Notes: a model not told the origin generated them from the letters alone. DNA of 64,000 nt from Glandiceps talaboti (GCF_964340395.1 NC_135549.1:30290832-30354831); one strand, 5' to 3'. Counted from the stretch's first letter, positions 1 through 12,000 are shown. Numbers and translations: made by a program.

Positions 1-206
1 TTGATGTGTCAAAATTTTACATGCCCTGTGGCACTTCGACCATCATGGTTGAATAATAAGTTGGAACACTGATTAAATTTAAGCAAACGTTATCATTTAT
101 TGAAAAATTATAACATTATGCAATGAATATGCTTGACCGTTCAACATGCATGCTTCGGGAATGGCTCTTGGGAGATGGGGAATATATTTCACCTAACAAA
201 TCTATG

Positions 207-361
207 ATGGCCGAAACGGCTCTTCAAAATTCCAAATTTGGTAAACGTACGTAATACGTACGTACATATATACATACAGTACATACATAGGGTACACACA
301 TACATGTACATATATAACCTTCCGCCCTTTTTCTGACATTTTGAAGAGCTGTATCGGCCAT
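207..361. repeat. Small foldback repeat with microsatellite loop
   Basis: Two 24-base arms (207-230 and 338-361) are inverted copies differing at two positions; the left arm begins ATGGCCGAAACGGCTC. The loop is a degenerate GTAC/CATA microsatellite (about 243-312). This resembles a short foldback MITE. No coding capacity is evident. Confidence 0.6.
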
Positions 362-1411
362 CGTACAAAACTGTAGATTATCCCTTTCAAGAAGCTGTAT
401 ATGAGAAATTATTCCAGCAAGAGTACGCACAAGTGGAATTATATGTTGCATCTGTTCACAGAAACATTGTAAAACGAGTTTAACTACTAGTATCTTAACT
501 GTAGGCATTTATATTGATGTTTATACCATACTGTTTGGATGCAAGATGTTTTTATAAAATATTATGTATCGCATAGTAATTTTTCTCAAAATAGGCCGGG
601 TACGCCAACGATAACAAGCTAGTGTTCAAAAGTAGCGAAAATTGGGTAAATAAAACGTCATTAGTTAACTTGTGATAAACCTGTAAAGACTTAGATGCTC
701 CCAGAAGCATTAAGAGCATATTATAATATAATGACCCTGACCCGCACACAACCTCACGCTACACACAACTTTTTTTGAGAATGTACTTCTGACGAAAAAG
801 TGACAAGTTTGACTAATGACTAATAAAATTAGCTATCAATGGTGCTGAATGGGTCATCATTATATTATGTTCCCCACAACAAAAAAAACAAACCTAGATA
901 CAATTAAACTAGTGTTTATACAGGACAATGTCTTTAAATACCGTTAGCATTTGTCGTTAACGGGATTGACAAAACTACACTTAAACTGACAACTGCATGC
1001 ACCTGGCACAATTTTGCATATGACTGACAACATGTGGGAGTATCAACAAAAACTGTCTGGGTTATTCACATGCAAATGTTGTCTGTTCCAATAATCAAGA
1101 ATGACACACATTCTAAACAGCTATTTGCTGGAGAATTGGTCTCATTTTGAAAAGTTTTCTGTGTTCTATGAAACAAACAGATTGATTTTCAACTAATTTC
1201 TACATCAAGTTAGCATCTTATAACATTCATAAACAATTTGGAAATGCTACATGACCTCTGTATTTCTCCAAGTACACAAAAAATGCTGACAACAAGACCC
1301 TGAAGCTAGTGTTGTGTGTATTAGTTTGACTATTTTGCATTTAAGGAGATTAGCCATAATCCTCTTTATATAGGGTAGTTGTGGCTGTAAGTGTAGCCTT
1401 TGTATATTATA
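362..1411. other. Unannotated AT-rich stretch
   Basis: I see no supported exon, repeat family or RNA gene here. The short open frames show no recognisable motif and no convincing splice sites. Confidence 0.4.
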
Positions 1412-2900
1412 TTACTTTGAGCGGGTATATATGATATGTTCTATGATCGACTCATCAACTCTTGTGGCTTTGTACTCAGTAAGTTCATTCTCCTGCAGAG
1501 CATCACCACATACTGTTCTCACTGCATCTGATGACACCAATGAAATGATCAGTTCTGTGAAGTGTGGCACCTGCCAAATGGAACACGCCCTCGCCAAAGA
1601 GTACGACCGATGGGTAGTTTTCTATCTCTTTCGGCAGGTAACCCAACTGTACCAAATCACTAAGTGGAAACACCAGTACCGGTGGGGTGGTTTCCCATGA
1701 CATTTTTATTTCAACATGTATATAGGTAGATGCCTACAGTCAGTGGTCACATTATTGTATAGTAGTTGTTCTTGCACGTTTTATCCTCTTTCTCTGTCCT
1801 GGTTTTTTGGCTGTCTTTGGTGTCTTTGGTACTGTTAGCTTTCCATCGGTTGAGGTCACTGTTTTCTCCTTTGCTGGAATAGCTTTCAAAAATTTCTGGT
1901 ACAGTCTTTGTTTCTCTTTCGCTGTCTTCTGGGTCCAATATACTTGACAATGTTTAACTTTAAATTTTGCCATCCATGGTGCCAGTTCATAGTTCCCCAT
2001 GCCATACAAGGCCATCTCATATCTTCCTGCTGAACTCTGACAATTTGGTACAATTTATCGATCAAATCTTACGGGATATCCAATTGGTTGATAATTAATA
2101 ATGTTCGTATTTTCACTGAAATTCTTATTCCAGTCTATTGGAATCCATTTGTTTGATTGTGTTGGTCACAGTAAAAATGTCTGAAGTTTATCTACAAGTT
2201 TGTGGAAATGTGGCATAAAGCTGATAGTGATGCAGTGTACTTGTCAGTAAGCTCCATAACCATCAATTCAAAGTCCTCCTCATTGCTAGATGATGCCAGT
2301 CCTGTCTTTCCAAAAAGATCATGTATTACTCCTTTTTGCTGCTTTTCATTGGCACCCACTTTTTTATAAACACGCATTGTCCTGTAAATGTCTGAGTACT
2401 TGAAAAGAAGATGGAAAACATTGTTTTACTGCCTTGGTTAGTGCTGCCTCCTCATCTGACCCTACTACAGCCTGTGTACCACCGACATCTTCTGATGATT
2501 CGCCTTGTAAATGTGATAGAAATCTGTGATATGTTGTGTACAAACCATCCCAATGTAAATATATTGCCTCTACCATTACAGGTGAACACTGTACTTTTCC
2601 TGAGTAAGTTATTGTGGTGGTAAACCAATGTGGTTGCGTAGTATGGTCCTAAGTTGATTGTTCGGTCAATGCCAAGAACACTTGGATGTTGTGCTGCTGT
2701 ATTACAAAACTGCTGAATATCTCTTAAATGTTGCTTCAGGTAGAGTGTGACTGATGCTGGCTTCCCCTTTGTCTGTATTACTTCTTGTATGAATGGGTGG
2801 TCATGAATTTGAGAGAGTACGGGTCTGTATATGTAGTCAGTAATGTTCTTTTTCTCGAATACCACATAACTGGCAACGTACAGTCTCCCAGCAGGTAGTC
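1412..2900 (-). pseudogene. Decayed MULE-type transposase, copy 1
   Basis: Reading leftwards on the minus strand, successive coding blocks lie in different frames. Block 1 (about 2900-2610) contains VLGIDRTINLGPYYATT, the first-Asp region of a MULE-like RNase H fold. Block 2 (2576-2364) contains YLHWDGLYTTYHRF and GSDEEAALTKAV, aligning with the second-Asp block ITDGEKELQRAF of the fuller copy at 36.3-40.3 kb. Block 3 is 2377-2192. Block 4 (2015-1752) is a Lys-rich tail with KKPGQRKRIKRAR. Block 5 (1703-1431) contains HLAGATLHRTDHFIGVIR, which resembles the C-terminal SENP/ubiquitinase-like fold that some of these proteins carry. At least three frame changes separate the blocks, so it is a pseudogene. 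Superfamily assignment rests on motif order and on the second copy in this window. Confidence 0.65.
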
Positions 2901-3526
2901 TTAGAGGAATCCGAAGAGGAAGGACAGGGTTCAGGGAGGGGAAGTACAGGGAAAAGAAGGAACAGAAGAAAGGTGACGAAGAGAAACAAAAGGAACGGCA
3001 AAGCCACAAGAAAGGTTTGGTAACGAACTACAGTGTGTACTAGTAATCTGAAAATTGAAAGACAATAACAACTATAATTAAAATGCAATCAAATTGTCAA
3101 GAACAGAAAACCTATACATAAAGCAAGTTATCATGATCAATCCATCAGAGAGCATGAGTACTACATGCCATATGCAAAAACAAACAGAACGATAAGATTT
3201 ATCTCATAAATCCTTCTACTTTAATTTCAACTAAAATACATATTTCACAATGCAATCCAACCCGTGAGGCAGCTACTTTATTAAGCAGGAGAAAAATACG
3301 AGCAGGGCGACTGAACATGGATGTTAATTACGGAGACAACATGTACGGCTAAAATCCACCGAATAGCTATGCGTGGCACTACACTGAGCGAAAACTGTAA
3401 ACTTGGCACCTTACATGTACATGTTTATTATTTCCAGGTCTAACGTTCATCGGTTCTTATGAATGTTTACTAATATGAACCGACTATATCAGACTAGATC
3501 TAAACTACTCACAAACACCCAACACT

Positions 3527-4006
3527 ATGAAGTCATTCAATCCGACCCACTACCTCATACTATCAAAACCATCTCCACATACCTTCGAAAACTTAACACT
3601 TCCTCCCTCATTGATGACAAACACTAATTTAAAAATACTTACTACCCGACAACCCTACCAGAATGCCAGTTTTCTATATCCTTCCAAAAATACACAAACC
3701 AACACTCGGTGCTCGCCCATCGTATCTGCATGCGCCGAACCCACTGAACACATCAGTGAATTCATCGACTTTTTCCTCCAACCACTAGTCCAACAACTAC
3801 CATCTTATATTAAGGACACTAACCACTTCCTAGAGAAAATTAACTCACTGGGACCCCTCCCCCCAAACACCACTCTCGTCAGCATGGACATTACATCTCT
3901 TTACACAAACATCCCTCAGGCTCATGCTATTGAAATTATTTACCAGGAATTATTAAAAACCCAGACCAAAGCATTTGCCAAAGCCCTCTCCAATCTCCTC
4001 CGCTAA
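3527..4006 (+). pseudogene. Penelope-like element reverse transcriptase fragment
   Basis: The frame reads CSPIVSACAEPTEHISEFID followed by PNTTLVSMDITSLYTNIP. The first is the conserved block of Penelope-like reverse transcriptases around RP(I/V)VS. The second is RT motif A, with the catalytic Asp in SMDITSLYTN. The N-terminal third is partly out of register with the family, and the frame stops at 4004-4006 before motifs B-E, so only the fingers and start of the palm remain. Directly after it a segment of this same RT (from 3821) is repeated in tandem out of frame. The expected C-terminal GIY-YIG part is absent on this strand, although one exists on the minus strand at 4941-5127. Confidence 0.8.
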
Positions 4007-4250
4007 CCACTTCCTAGAGAAAATTAACTCACTGGGACCCCTCCCCCCAAACACCACTCTCTAGTAGTGGCTGGAAGGTGGATCTTCGGGCCCCTAACCA
4101 CTTCCTAGAGAAAATTAACTCACTGGGACCCCTCCCCCCCAAACACCACTCTCTAGTAGTGGCTGGAAGGTGGATCTTCGGGCCCCTAACCACTTCCTAG
4201 AGAAAATTAACTCACTGGGACCCCTCCCCCCAAACACCACTCTCTAGTAG
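4005..4250. repeat. 91-bp tandem repeat of an RT segment plus 32-bp spacer
   Basis: Units start at 4005, 4096 and 4188 (periods 91 and 92); the last is partial. Each begins AACCACTTCCTAGAGAAAAT, the same as 3821-3840 inside the Penelope RT, and runs about 58 bases of that coding sequence. It then switches to a non-coding piece beginning CTAGTAGTGGCTGGAAGGTG and ending TCTTCGGGCCCCT. The RT-derived part is near identical in all four places. Confidence 0.9.
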
Positions 4251-4940
4251 TTAGTGGCAGGATGATCCCTGAGGCTCGTATACTGGTGTGTGTACAGGTT
4301 TGTCCAAGTTCAGGATGCTGCTAAAGAGGGGGGAGAGAGAAGAAGGAAACAGGGGGTTATTGGGAGGTGAAGTTGGGGATGAAGTAATGCGAAAAATTAA
4401 GCTAGTATTGGGAGGGCGATTGTTGTGGTTTGTAGGGCTGTGGGGAAAAGAGGTGGGGGTGGGGAGAGTAAGCAAAATACCTGTGCAGATTAGGTCCGGG
4501 TTGTAAAGTTAGTGAGAGAAGCGGTGGTATGGATGTCTTGGTGGTTGGGGGTGATGGAAGAGGTTGGGTGGTATGTAACCAGTTGTTGCTACATTTTCCA
4601 AAGCGTTCTGGGACCACTCCACTTCCACAAACCGGTTGAGAGGCATCGTAATGATTACGAGTTTTAGCTTCCATCCTTGTCGTTTTCTTGTCCAGATTCG
4701 GAGCTGCAGGTGGGTAGGTAGGGTTGGTGTTGTGGGGGTTCGTAGTGGGTGAGTTCTGTTCATCCTGCTGGCTGTGGCGTGTTTTTCTCTCTGACTTTTC
4801 AAAGTTTTCAATTTCAGGTACTTAAGTGTAGGGTTTTTGGGTGTGGGAAGTGAGATGAAAACAAAGTAATGGAGTGGGTGAACGTCGGCGTAGAGGGCGT
4901 GGTGTATAGTGTAATCGTGAGTGTTGGACTACTTCCAGTT
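4251..4940 (-). other. Probable 3' non-coding region of a minus-strand Penelope element
   Basis: This stretch lies directly downstream, on the minus strand, of the GIY-YIG C-terminus that stops at 4941-4943. It is C/A-rich on that strand, as Penelope 3' regions often are, and holds no recognisable domain. Its left end abuts the 91-bp tandem repeat. Confidence 0.45.
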
Positions 4941-5127
4941 TTAGATAAGATTGAGGCCGCGTGGGTGAAAAGTGTCGAGGTTTTTTATCCATTGCTTTTC
5001 TAATTTTAGGCGGGGGATTCTGGATTTGGTAGGGGACTCGAGTGTGTTGCATTTAAAAAGTGGGTTAATCCTCAGGTGTGCGATGGAGTGGTGTGGCAAA
5101 TTAAAGTGTTTTGCAACAGGTGTGTCT
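4941..5127 (-). pseudogene. Penelope-like element C-terminal GIY-YIG domain fragment
   Basis: Translating the minus strand from 5124 gives DTPVAKHFNLPHHS, then RLKLEKQWIKNLDTFHP and GLNLI before a TAA stop at 4943-4941. The pattern DTPVAxHFN...HS....R...E..WI..L.T..P.GLN is the C-terminal signature of the GIY-YIG endonuclease carried by Penelope-like elements. The fragment is cut off upstream by the repeat that begins at 5132, which probably inserted into it. It faces the plus-strand RT fragment at 3.5-4.0 kb, so two element copies lie tail to tail. Confidence 0.8.
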
Positions 5128-5131
5128 TTTT

Positions 5132-6402
5132 AGTCCCCGCGGACGAAGTCCGGAACGGGGACTTATGGATTGGGTTCTGTCTGTCCGTGCGTCCGTCTGT
5201 CCGTCCGTCCGTCCGCAGCCGTTTCTTGGAGATGCCTGGACTGATTTTTTTCAAACTTGGTACAGGGGCAACATACAATAGCATACATATGCACGTCAAT
5301 TTGTTTCATGATACGATCCAATATGGCCGCCTGGCAGCCATTTTGTTTGCAAATTTTCCCTGTCTAAAACCATAACTCAGACATGCTTGAACAGATCTCA
5401 TTCAAAGTTGGCATTAGGACAGTGTTCTATAACATGCATGTGTATGTTCATTGTTGCCATGATACGATCCAATATGGCCGCCTAGCAGCCATTTTGTTTG
5501 TGAATTTTCCATGTCCAAAGCCATAACTCAGACATGCTTGAACAGATCTCATTCAAAGTTGGTATTAGGACAGTGTTCTATGACATACATGTGCATATCC
5601 ATTTTCATCATGATACGATCCAATATGGCCGCCTGGCAGCCATTTTGTTTGCGAATTTTCCATGTCCAAAGCCATAACTCAGACATGCTTGAACAGATCT
5701 CATTCAAAGTTGGTATTATAGGACAGTGTTTTATGACATACATGTGCATATTCATTGTTGTTGTGATACGATCCAATATGGCCGCCTGGCAGCCATTTTG
5801 TTTGCGATTTTTCTATGTCCAAAGCCATAACTCATACATGCTTGAACAGATCTCATTCAAAGTTGGTATTAGGACAGTGTTCTATGACATACATGTGCAT
5901 ATTCATTTGTTGTCATGATACGATCCAATATGGCCGCCTAGCAGCCATTTTGTTTGCGAATTTTCCATGTCCAAAGCCATAACTCAGACATGCTTGAACA
6001 GATCTCATTCAAAGTTGGTATTAGGACAGTGTTCTATGACATACATGTGTATATCCATTTTCATCGTGATGCGATCCAATATGCCCGCCTGGCAGCCATT
6101 TTGTTTGCGAATTTTCCATGTCCAAAGCCATAAATCAGACATGCTTGAACAGATCTCATTCAAAGTTAGTATTAGGACAGTGTTTTATGACATACATTTG
6201 CATATCCATTTTCTTTGTGATACGATCCCCCATACCCGACCCATCCTTTATTGTTGTAGGCATGTTCCATGTCCAACAAGCAGACACAACATATCTAAGT
6301 CTGTTTGATTTAGGTTCACAAGTATTGTCGCGTGATCAGAATAGTGATAATTCCTTAAAACCCAATCATAGCGGGGACTATGTCATTCTCAATGACTTGT
6401 TT
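5132..6402 (+). mobile_element. Helentron-associated (pearl/DINE-1-like) element, family A copy 1
   Basis: The 5' end, AGTCCCCGCGGACGAAGTCC onward, folds as a nested hairpin: outer stem AGTCCCCG/CGGGGACT, inner stem CGGAC-GAA-GTCCG. A GTCC/GTCT microsatellite follows (about 5178-5214). Then come core tandem repeats of about 151 bp; the landmark CATAACTCAG starts at 5371, 5522, 5673, 5826, 5978 and 6129 (one is CATAAATCAG). The 3' region ends with AGCGGGGACT, an inverted copy of the 5' tip, then a small hairpin GTCATT-CTC-AATGAC and CTTGTTT. Microsatellite plus ~150-bp core repeats plus subterminal inverted repeat plus 3' hairpin is the known layout of pearl/DINE-1/HINE non-autonomous Helentrons. 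Assignment is by architecture only. Confidence 0.75.
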
Positions 6403-8021
6403 ATTATCAGGTTTGTCCAAACTATGTTACAAAAATTTTACAAATTAGAGAAAAGAAAGAAAAATATAAAGACAATAAAATAAATTTCAACTGTAAATTA
6501 CATTCAAGATGTGTAGTATTTCCTATTGTTCTAAGGGTCAAATATAACAGTTGCTACATTGCTCTTTTCTAACTCTTGTTATCTGATTTTAATTTTAATT
6601 TCAATATATTACTTTTTGATGTTAAATTTTTTCGGGTAATGAATAATCAGTCAAGTAATTAATAAGTCAATCAATCAAGTAGTGAGTCAAGAGTTTGTAC
6701 TTTGAACAAATCAAATAGTATCAAATTGTATATAAACTAATCACTTGTATTTTTAATTTGAATTTCTTTTGACAACATCTTGTTTTAGGTGCATTTCAAA
6801 AAATAGACAATTTGCCTGTCAATGTAAACTAAGTGAATATATTGTTCAGATCATAATAGCACTTTGTAGTATTGGATGCATATTCATCAAATGTTTTAAA
6901 AATATTATTAAAACAAATTTGTGTAAACACTTCGAACTAAGAGGTAGTGAATGTCAAAAACAAGGTATTGACCATGTTACATGAGTAGCCCACTGTTGCT
7001 GTACAGGGATAGATGGTGCTTTACTTAGGATGTATGGTACAATTGGAGTATTTTCTTCTTCTTGTCCTTTTGCATCATTTTCATTGAAACCTCTCCATTT
7101 ATGTATTTTGGGAGGGATTGTACTAATTTCTGCTTACTCTGTGTCTTCTTTTTTTCACCTCAGGAAAGTGGAGAATGACAGCTAGACTTTGTAGAATGTA
7201 CTGTGATGATGAAATACTGCTTATATTGTTACTGTTAATTGCTGTTGCTGGTTTGTGCTGTGCCGTATAAGTTGTTACATGTGTCATTTCTGGTGTTGTG
7301 TGTATCATCAACTCTGACGTTATGTGTGGTGATATTCCAGTTTTCCTGTATTTTGCTTACCGAATTGTCATGTGTGATGTCATCAATATTATGTTTGGTG
7401 TCATCTGTGTTGTGTGTGGTGTCATCTCTGTTATGTATGGTGTCAACTGTGTTGTTTGTCGTTTCATTTCTGTCGTTATGTGGGGTGCCTTTGGACATCT
7501 GATGAAGTTTCTTCCACATTTAAAATAGAGGACTGCCTGGAAGATCATAACCTTCTGTTATTCTCACTATGTAGTTGTTTTTGGTTGGGCTTTCCATCTC
7601 TTTTTCCAACAGCTGAAATAGGGTCTGAGTATTTGAATTTTCAAACATTGGTGTCTGTGGTTGTGTAGTTGTTTCTGATTGCGTTGTGGTTGTGTAGTTG
7701 AGTCATTCCACAGTACAGTGCACCCAAAGTGTGACATTGACCCTAAAATTTAAAACTTTAAATTTGACTCTGAAAGTTATATAGGTAGAGAGCACAGATG
7801 GTCTACCTTATAAAGATATGAAGAATCCAAGAATCCACCCATCTTTGGTTTTCATAACAATCTACATCGTCACTAATGTACAGGCTGCAATAACAAGATA
7901 TATCTCGACACTGGAATACATAACACTGTCCAGTACTACGCAACGAATGGAGTTGTCGAGTAATTCTGACAGTTTTAACATTACGAGAAGGACGGTTATG
8001 TTCAATTACGCAGGTTGGTAT
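6403..8021. other. Stretch without a supported gene; degenerate TG-rich minisatellite
   Basis: About 7260-7490 is a degenerate ~24-bp minisatellite of the type TTATGTGTGGTGTCATC. It creates open frames on both strands (His/Thr/Asn-rich on minus, Cys/Val-rich on plus) that should not be read as genes. I see nothing supported in the remainder. Confidence 0.45.
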
Positions 8022-8720
8022 CTAGTAGAAAGTGCGTCGGAATGACTCAGATTCTTTTGTCAATGATTTATGACAAAATTCGTAAACAGCCTGTGCATCT
8101 GTTAGGATGAAATCTTCATTTTTGACTGCTCTTGACAATGAAGCCCTTATTACTCCACCTTCCCCATCACAAGGTCCTTTACCATGCCTTGATCCAAAGA
8201 AGTTCTTTCTGTGGAACACTTGACATCCTTCCTGCAATGGAAACATCTGCAAATGGTTTACGTGACTTATATTGACTTGGACATCCATCAGAAAATATCA
8301 CCAATCTTTGTAAATCCAGTTTTCGGACATCTCGTAGATGCTTACACACCACATTGTAATTTGTATGTACAGCATGACTGTCATGGATAAAGATCACTGG
8401 AAACAAAATGTATGGCTTCTCGCACCACTCTACCATTACCGTCTTGGTAATAGGCAATCACTGGGTGAATGGTCACGTGTGTGTAGTTTCAGTGTAGTGA
8501 CTGGATTTCATTCCGCAAAGTCCATGCAAAGCACTACCATATTACATGATTGATTCTTTGAGATGCTAGTGAATTGCGTCTACTGCCAGTAAGCATTGAA
8601 TAAATGCTGTGAAAAGGACCCCAGTTCTTCTATCAGCTCACTGATAATGGCTCTTCTTGTACCATTTTTTGTCACAAGACAGTTTTTCTTCTTCTCAGAA
8701 TCACTAGACACACTTGCCCA
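8022..8720 (-). pseudogene. Decayed DDE-like transposon gene (SDGxxxQYK family)
   Basis: On the minus strand, in order: a block near 8715-8540 readable as VTKNGTRRAIISELIEEL and a FAEN block; 8457-8179 with VIFIHDSHAVHTNYNVV and FSDGCPSQYKSRKPFADV; then 8288-8022 with FFGSRHGKGPCDGEGGVIRA and a C-terminal helix region. This order (LxxHLFxAxWQ, MDFxEN, hydrophobic strand, F(S/T)DGxxxQYKxR, HGKxxCDGxGG) matches an unnamed family of large proteins common in fish and marine invertebrate genomes. I infer that it is a DDE/RNase H-fold transposase. In-frame stops and at least two frameshifts make this copy dead. The superfamily name is unresolved. Confidence 0.6.
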
Positions 8721-8744
8721 TCTTAACCAAATAGTCTGGGTCCC

Positions 8745-10429
8745 TATCAAGCAATGTAATATGTGCTATAGTCTTAATTCTATGCATTGTGCGCCCAAAT
8801 GACAAGTGTTTGTTCGAAACAGGGTTTTAAACTTCAAATCCAAATTCTGCACCCCTTCATCATAATGGTTCATTCCAATAGGTGCTCTCGGTCGACAAAG
8901 CATGAAGTTGCCGAGCCCAAAAGTGTATGCTGTCACTTTAGGGGACGATTTTTGATAGTGTCAGGCGTCAATAAAAACGATAATACATATTCTAAAATTA
9001 CCACATTTTGAAAGGGAAAGTACTTTGTGGTTCATTTATTGAGTTTTGATTTTGTATGATCGATATTGGTGGCAAAATCGCCACGTCAAAATTGCCCATG
9101 TGGTAATATGCACGACAGGTGAGTTCAGAGGACGCCATATCTTCTCTAGCCACTACATTGTACATGCAACAGTGCAATCATGAATGCTTTGAAGTTTAGC
9201 ACAATTAGCAGAGGTCGTAAGTTCACCATCCTCGTTCAAAATTTCTGGAAATCGATATTCTGCTATTTTTATTATTTTTTGATTTTTTTTCCTACGGCAT
9301 TTCTATCGTATACCACAGTAATATTATAAAATGGGATTTGTGGTCAAATTTAGGTGTTTTTTCGATTCTCTTAATTCATGAACTTATGATGTCGGAAAAG
9401 CCACTACATGTGACAATCAGCTGGAATGAAAACAAACTACATACGTTTGCACATCTGTATTTGTGCATTTATCGTCATTTTTAGACTAATTTTCCTGAAA
9501 AGTCACAAATTTGGGGATTTTGTCACATTGTAAAGCTGTCTGTCTCAATGTTTTTCAAAATCCATGAACGAAGATTGAAGTACGTGTGGATCCATACTGG
9601 GTGCTTAGGCACGTAGTAAAATCCTTGAGAGAGATAGGATTTGAACGTAATTAAGCTTGCAGTCATACAGAATCTTCGAAAATGTCATTTCACCATGTAT
9701 GACAACCATGGGACAGAAGGTTCGTAAATCTTATACAGGCATGTTCTTTACAAATCACTTATCCCCCAAAATCGGTGAATTACGTGATGTAATAAACTAT
9801 GGCTTTCGAGAGAAAATAAATTCGTAACCGTGAACAAATGTTTGCGTCATGTGTGTGTGTGTGTCTGTAAACAACTTAAAGTCAAAACCGCTAAACCAAT
9901 TGCACCTGAAAAGAGGTCCATAGACTATAAAATTAAAATATCAGACGATGTTATGTCTACTACAAGTTGAATGTTGTTGACAATTATGGACAGTGATTTT
10001 GGTAAATTTGTTAGAAAATTGAAATTCGAATTGCCTCAAAATCATTTGAGATCCCTAGTTTATTTCATTCATTATTAAAATTGTCCAGGGTTAAAGCTGT
10101 AAGACACTGGAATTATTTATAGCCAACCTCAAAAATCCTTTTTTGTTTTTTGTGTGAATTTCCCAGTGTCATTATTTTTCTGCGATTTTGTGTAATTTTC
10201 ATAACACTAGATTTTTTTGTAAAACGGTATAAAAGTACAATATTTTACCAACTTTCTGTGTAAAATGTGTTTTATAGTGAGACATAGTATGAAACCACTA
10301 ACCACTTTATTACATCGCTAAAAAAAACTGCATAGTGAAGAGCTGAACAACTGAACCACTTCTAGATGTTACCAAAATAAAAAAATGAAAAGAACAGCGG
10401 AGCTATTCTGACAGATAGGTCGCTTGTTT
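8745..10429 (+). mobile_element. Hairpin-headed repeat family B, 5'-truncated copy
   Basis: It shares blocks with 17155-19636: 8750-8865 matches 17656-17765 (starting CAAGCAATGTAATATGTGCT), and about 9925-10429 matches 18555-19636. The 3' end is ACAGCGGAGCT, then CTGACAGATAGGTCG and CTTGTTT, identical in layout to copy 2. The first ~500 bases present in copy 2, including the 5' nested hairpin, are missing. No coding capacity is seen. Confidence 0.7.
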
Positions 10430-10833
10430 GACGGACATCTTAAGGTAGTTTTTGTATTTCAAAGAAACCAAACAATTCAAAACAATTCATCTTTTGAATG
10501 TCAGAATAAAAACGTTTCCGTCATATACCCACTCAATCATGGGTATTTGGTTGCCCTGAAGTGTGACCTTGATTATTATTATCTCTGTTGCACATTGGGC
10601 ATGTTTGACAGTCGTGGTTACGTTCGTTCTTGATATTTTGGAACAAAGCTTTTGGCCCTGTATAGTAAAACTCACCTGTCAGTTATATTTTTTTTACTCT
10701 CTCTCAAAAAATAATAACTTGTCAGTACGAAATTATTTCAGTCCACTTTGAAAATAATGAACCATATCATATCATACTTCCCAGAATATGGAAGCCCGGA
10801 GGGGACATTTGCGTAGAGCAAAATGTTAAAAAT

Positions 10834-10896
10834 TATCTCATTATCTTGACTTACTATGTCGTTATCTCAACATAGCTATCTCGTTATCTCGACATA
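10834..10896. repeat. Short tandem of an 18-bp TATCTCGTTATCTCGACA motif
   Basis: Three to four imperfect copies of the motif ATCTCGTTATCTCGACAT lie here. The surrounding 10430-11180 shows no supported exon. Confidence 0.5.
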
Positions 10897-11181
10897 TTGG
10901 AATGAGGCTACCCGGACGTAAGGAGCGCCATTTTGGCACAAGAGCAGTACCTTTGGTCACCTTTCCTAGCTATCAAGTAGTTCCATGTGAGTTCTTCCAA
11001 TGTCATTATTTTCATTTCTGTTGCGATCGACATTCATTCTAAGTTCTTAATGTGTGTAATATAATGCTGGGATCCGGAAATTCCAGTTTCAAATAGATAT
11101 TAGATCCGACTAAATAAAATGTACCATTTTCGATTATGATATATACATCAACTTAAGACAGAATCACTATTTGTTTTCCAG

Positions 11182-11730
11182 TTTGTAAATGGACAGAGGT
11201 GAAGTAATCCGTCTATATTTTACAATGGGTTTCAGTTACAATGAAATCTTGGCTTGTTTAGCATGCAATCATGGCTATATCGTGAGCATGCAACACCTCA
11301 AGAGAATAGAAGAAGACATTATTCAGACGCAGATGAAGGCGTATCTTTTATAAGAGAACAAATCAACGGGTCTGGCAGACAACACGGGTACAAATGGATG
11401 CACTTAAAGTGCATACAGAATGGACTTGTAGTTAGAAGAGAACGGGTACGTTTATTGCTGAAAATAATCGATCCACCGGGTGTGGAGTCAAGAACAAGGC
11501 ATCGTCTCTGGCGCCGGAAATATGGTTCTCCGGGTCTCAAGTTTGTATGGTATTTGGATTCATATGACAAATTTACACCGTATGGGATAGGCATTAATGG
11601 TTGTATCAACGGATTTTCAGTAGCTAATCGATCTCCATATGATGGAATAAATCGTTTCAGTATATCATCATCCATAAGGCAGATGACAGTAGGATCTACC
11701 TGCAAATACATGGAAATAAGTAACATATGA
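11182..11730 (+). pseudogene. Integrase-like (rve-type) transposase, frameshifted
   Basis: An acceptor TTTTCCAG (ending 11181) precedes a short frame from ATG 11189: MDRGEVIRLYFTMGFSYNEI, then SMQHLKRI, a helix-turn-helix-like start. A frameshift near 11300 moves to the frame that reads HGYKWMHLKCIQNGLVVRRE and then LKFVWYLDSYDKFTPYGIGI, NGCINGFS. The pattern YxWMHxKC...V.VRRE.VR.LL...DP.GVE.R...RL.RR.Y...GPN..WH(V/L)DSYDKL.PYGI.INGCIDGFSR is the well-known integrase-core protein of fish and invertebrate genomes; the Asp in YLDSYDK is the first catalytic residue. Homology ends after GFS, where a splice donor or a truncation is possible. The open frame on the opposite strand is a shadow. Confidence 0.75.
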
Positions 11731-12000
11731 ATAAAGAAACTAGAGATGGACTGAAAATGCTCTCATTCAGAACTATGATTATAGCTTACTAAGATCAGTG
11801 AAAGGTATTTTCTGGAAGAGAGATATATAGCAGTAACATGAAAGATACTAATTCTTTTAAATCTTACTATATATGAACATAACACATCAAATGTCTTTCC
11901 CCTAATGTCATGTCAGTTTGATCAAATTTGTATGAATTATGATAAGATTTAGCTCACTCATTCAGGAGTTATTCTCTTGGAGATGATCATGAAATATGCA

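Noticed and set aside
5371-6260. Regularly spaced repeats considered as a CRISPR array
   Set aside because: Units are directly adjacent 151-bp tandem copies without unique spacers, and the genome is eukaryotic.
5511-6308. Apparent repetitive proteins MSKAITQTCLNRS... on the plus strand
   Set aside because: They are translations of the ~151-bp core repeats; the frame changes meaning with each unit and there is no start context or selection signal.
11319-11726. 135-codon minus-strand frame opposite the integrase pseudogene
   Set aside because: It is a shadow: the plus strand carries the recognised integrase motifs and the minus frame has none.
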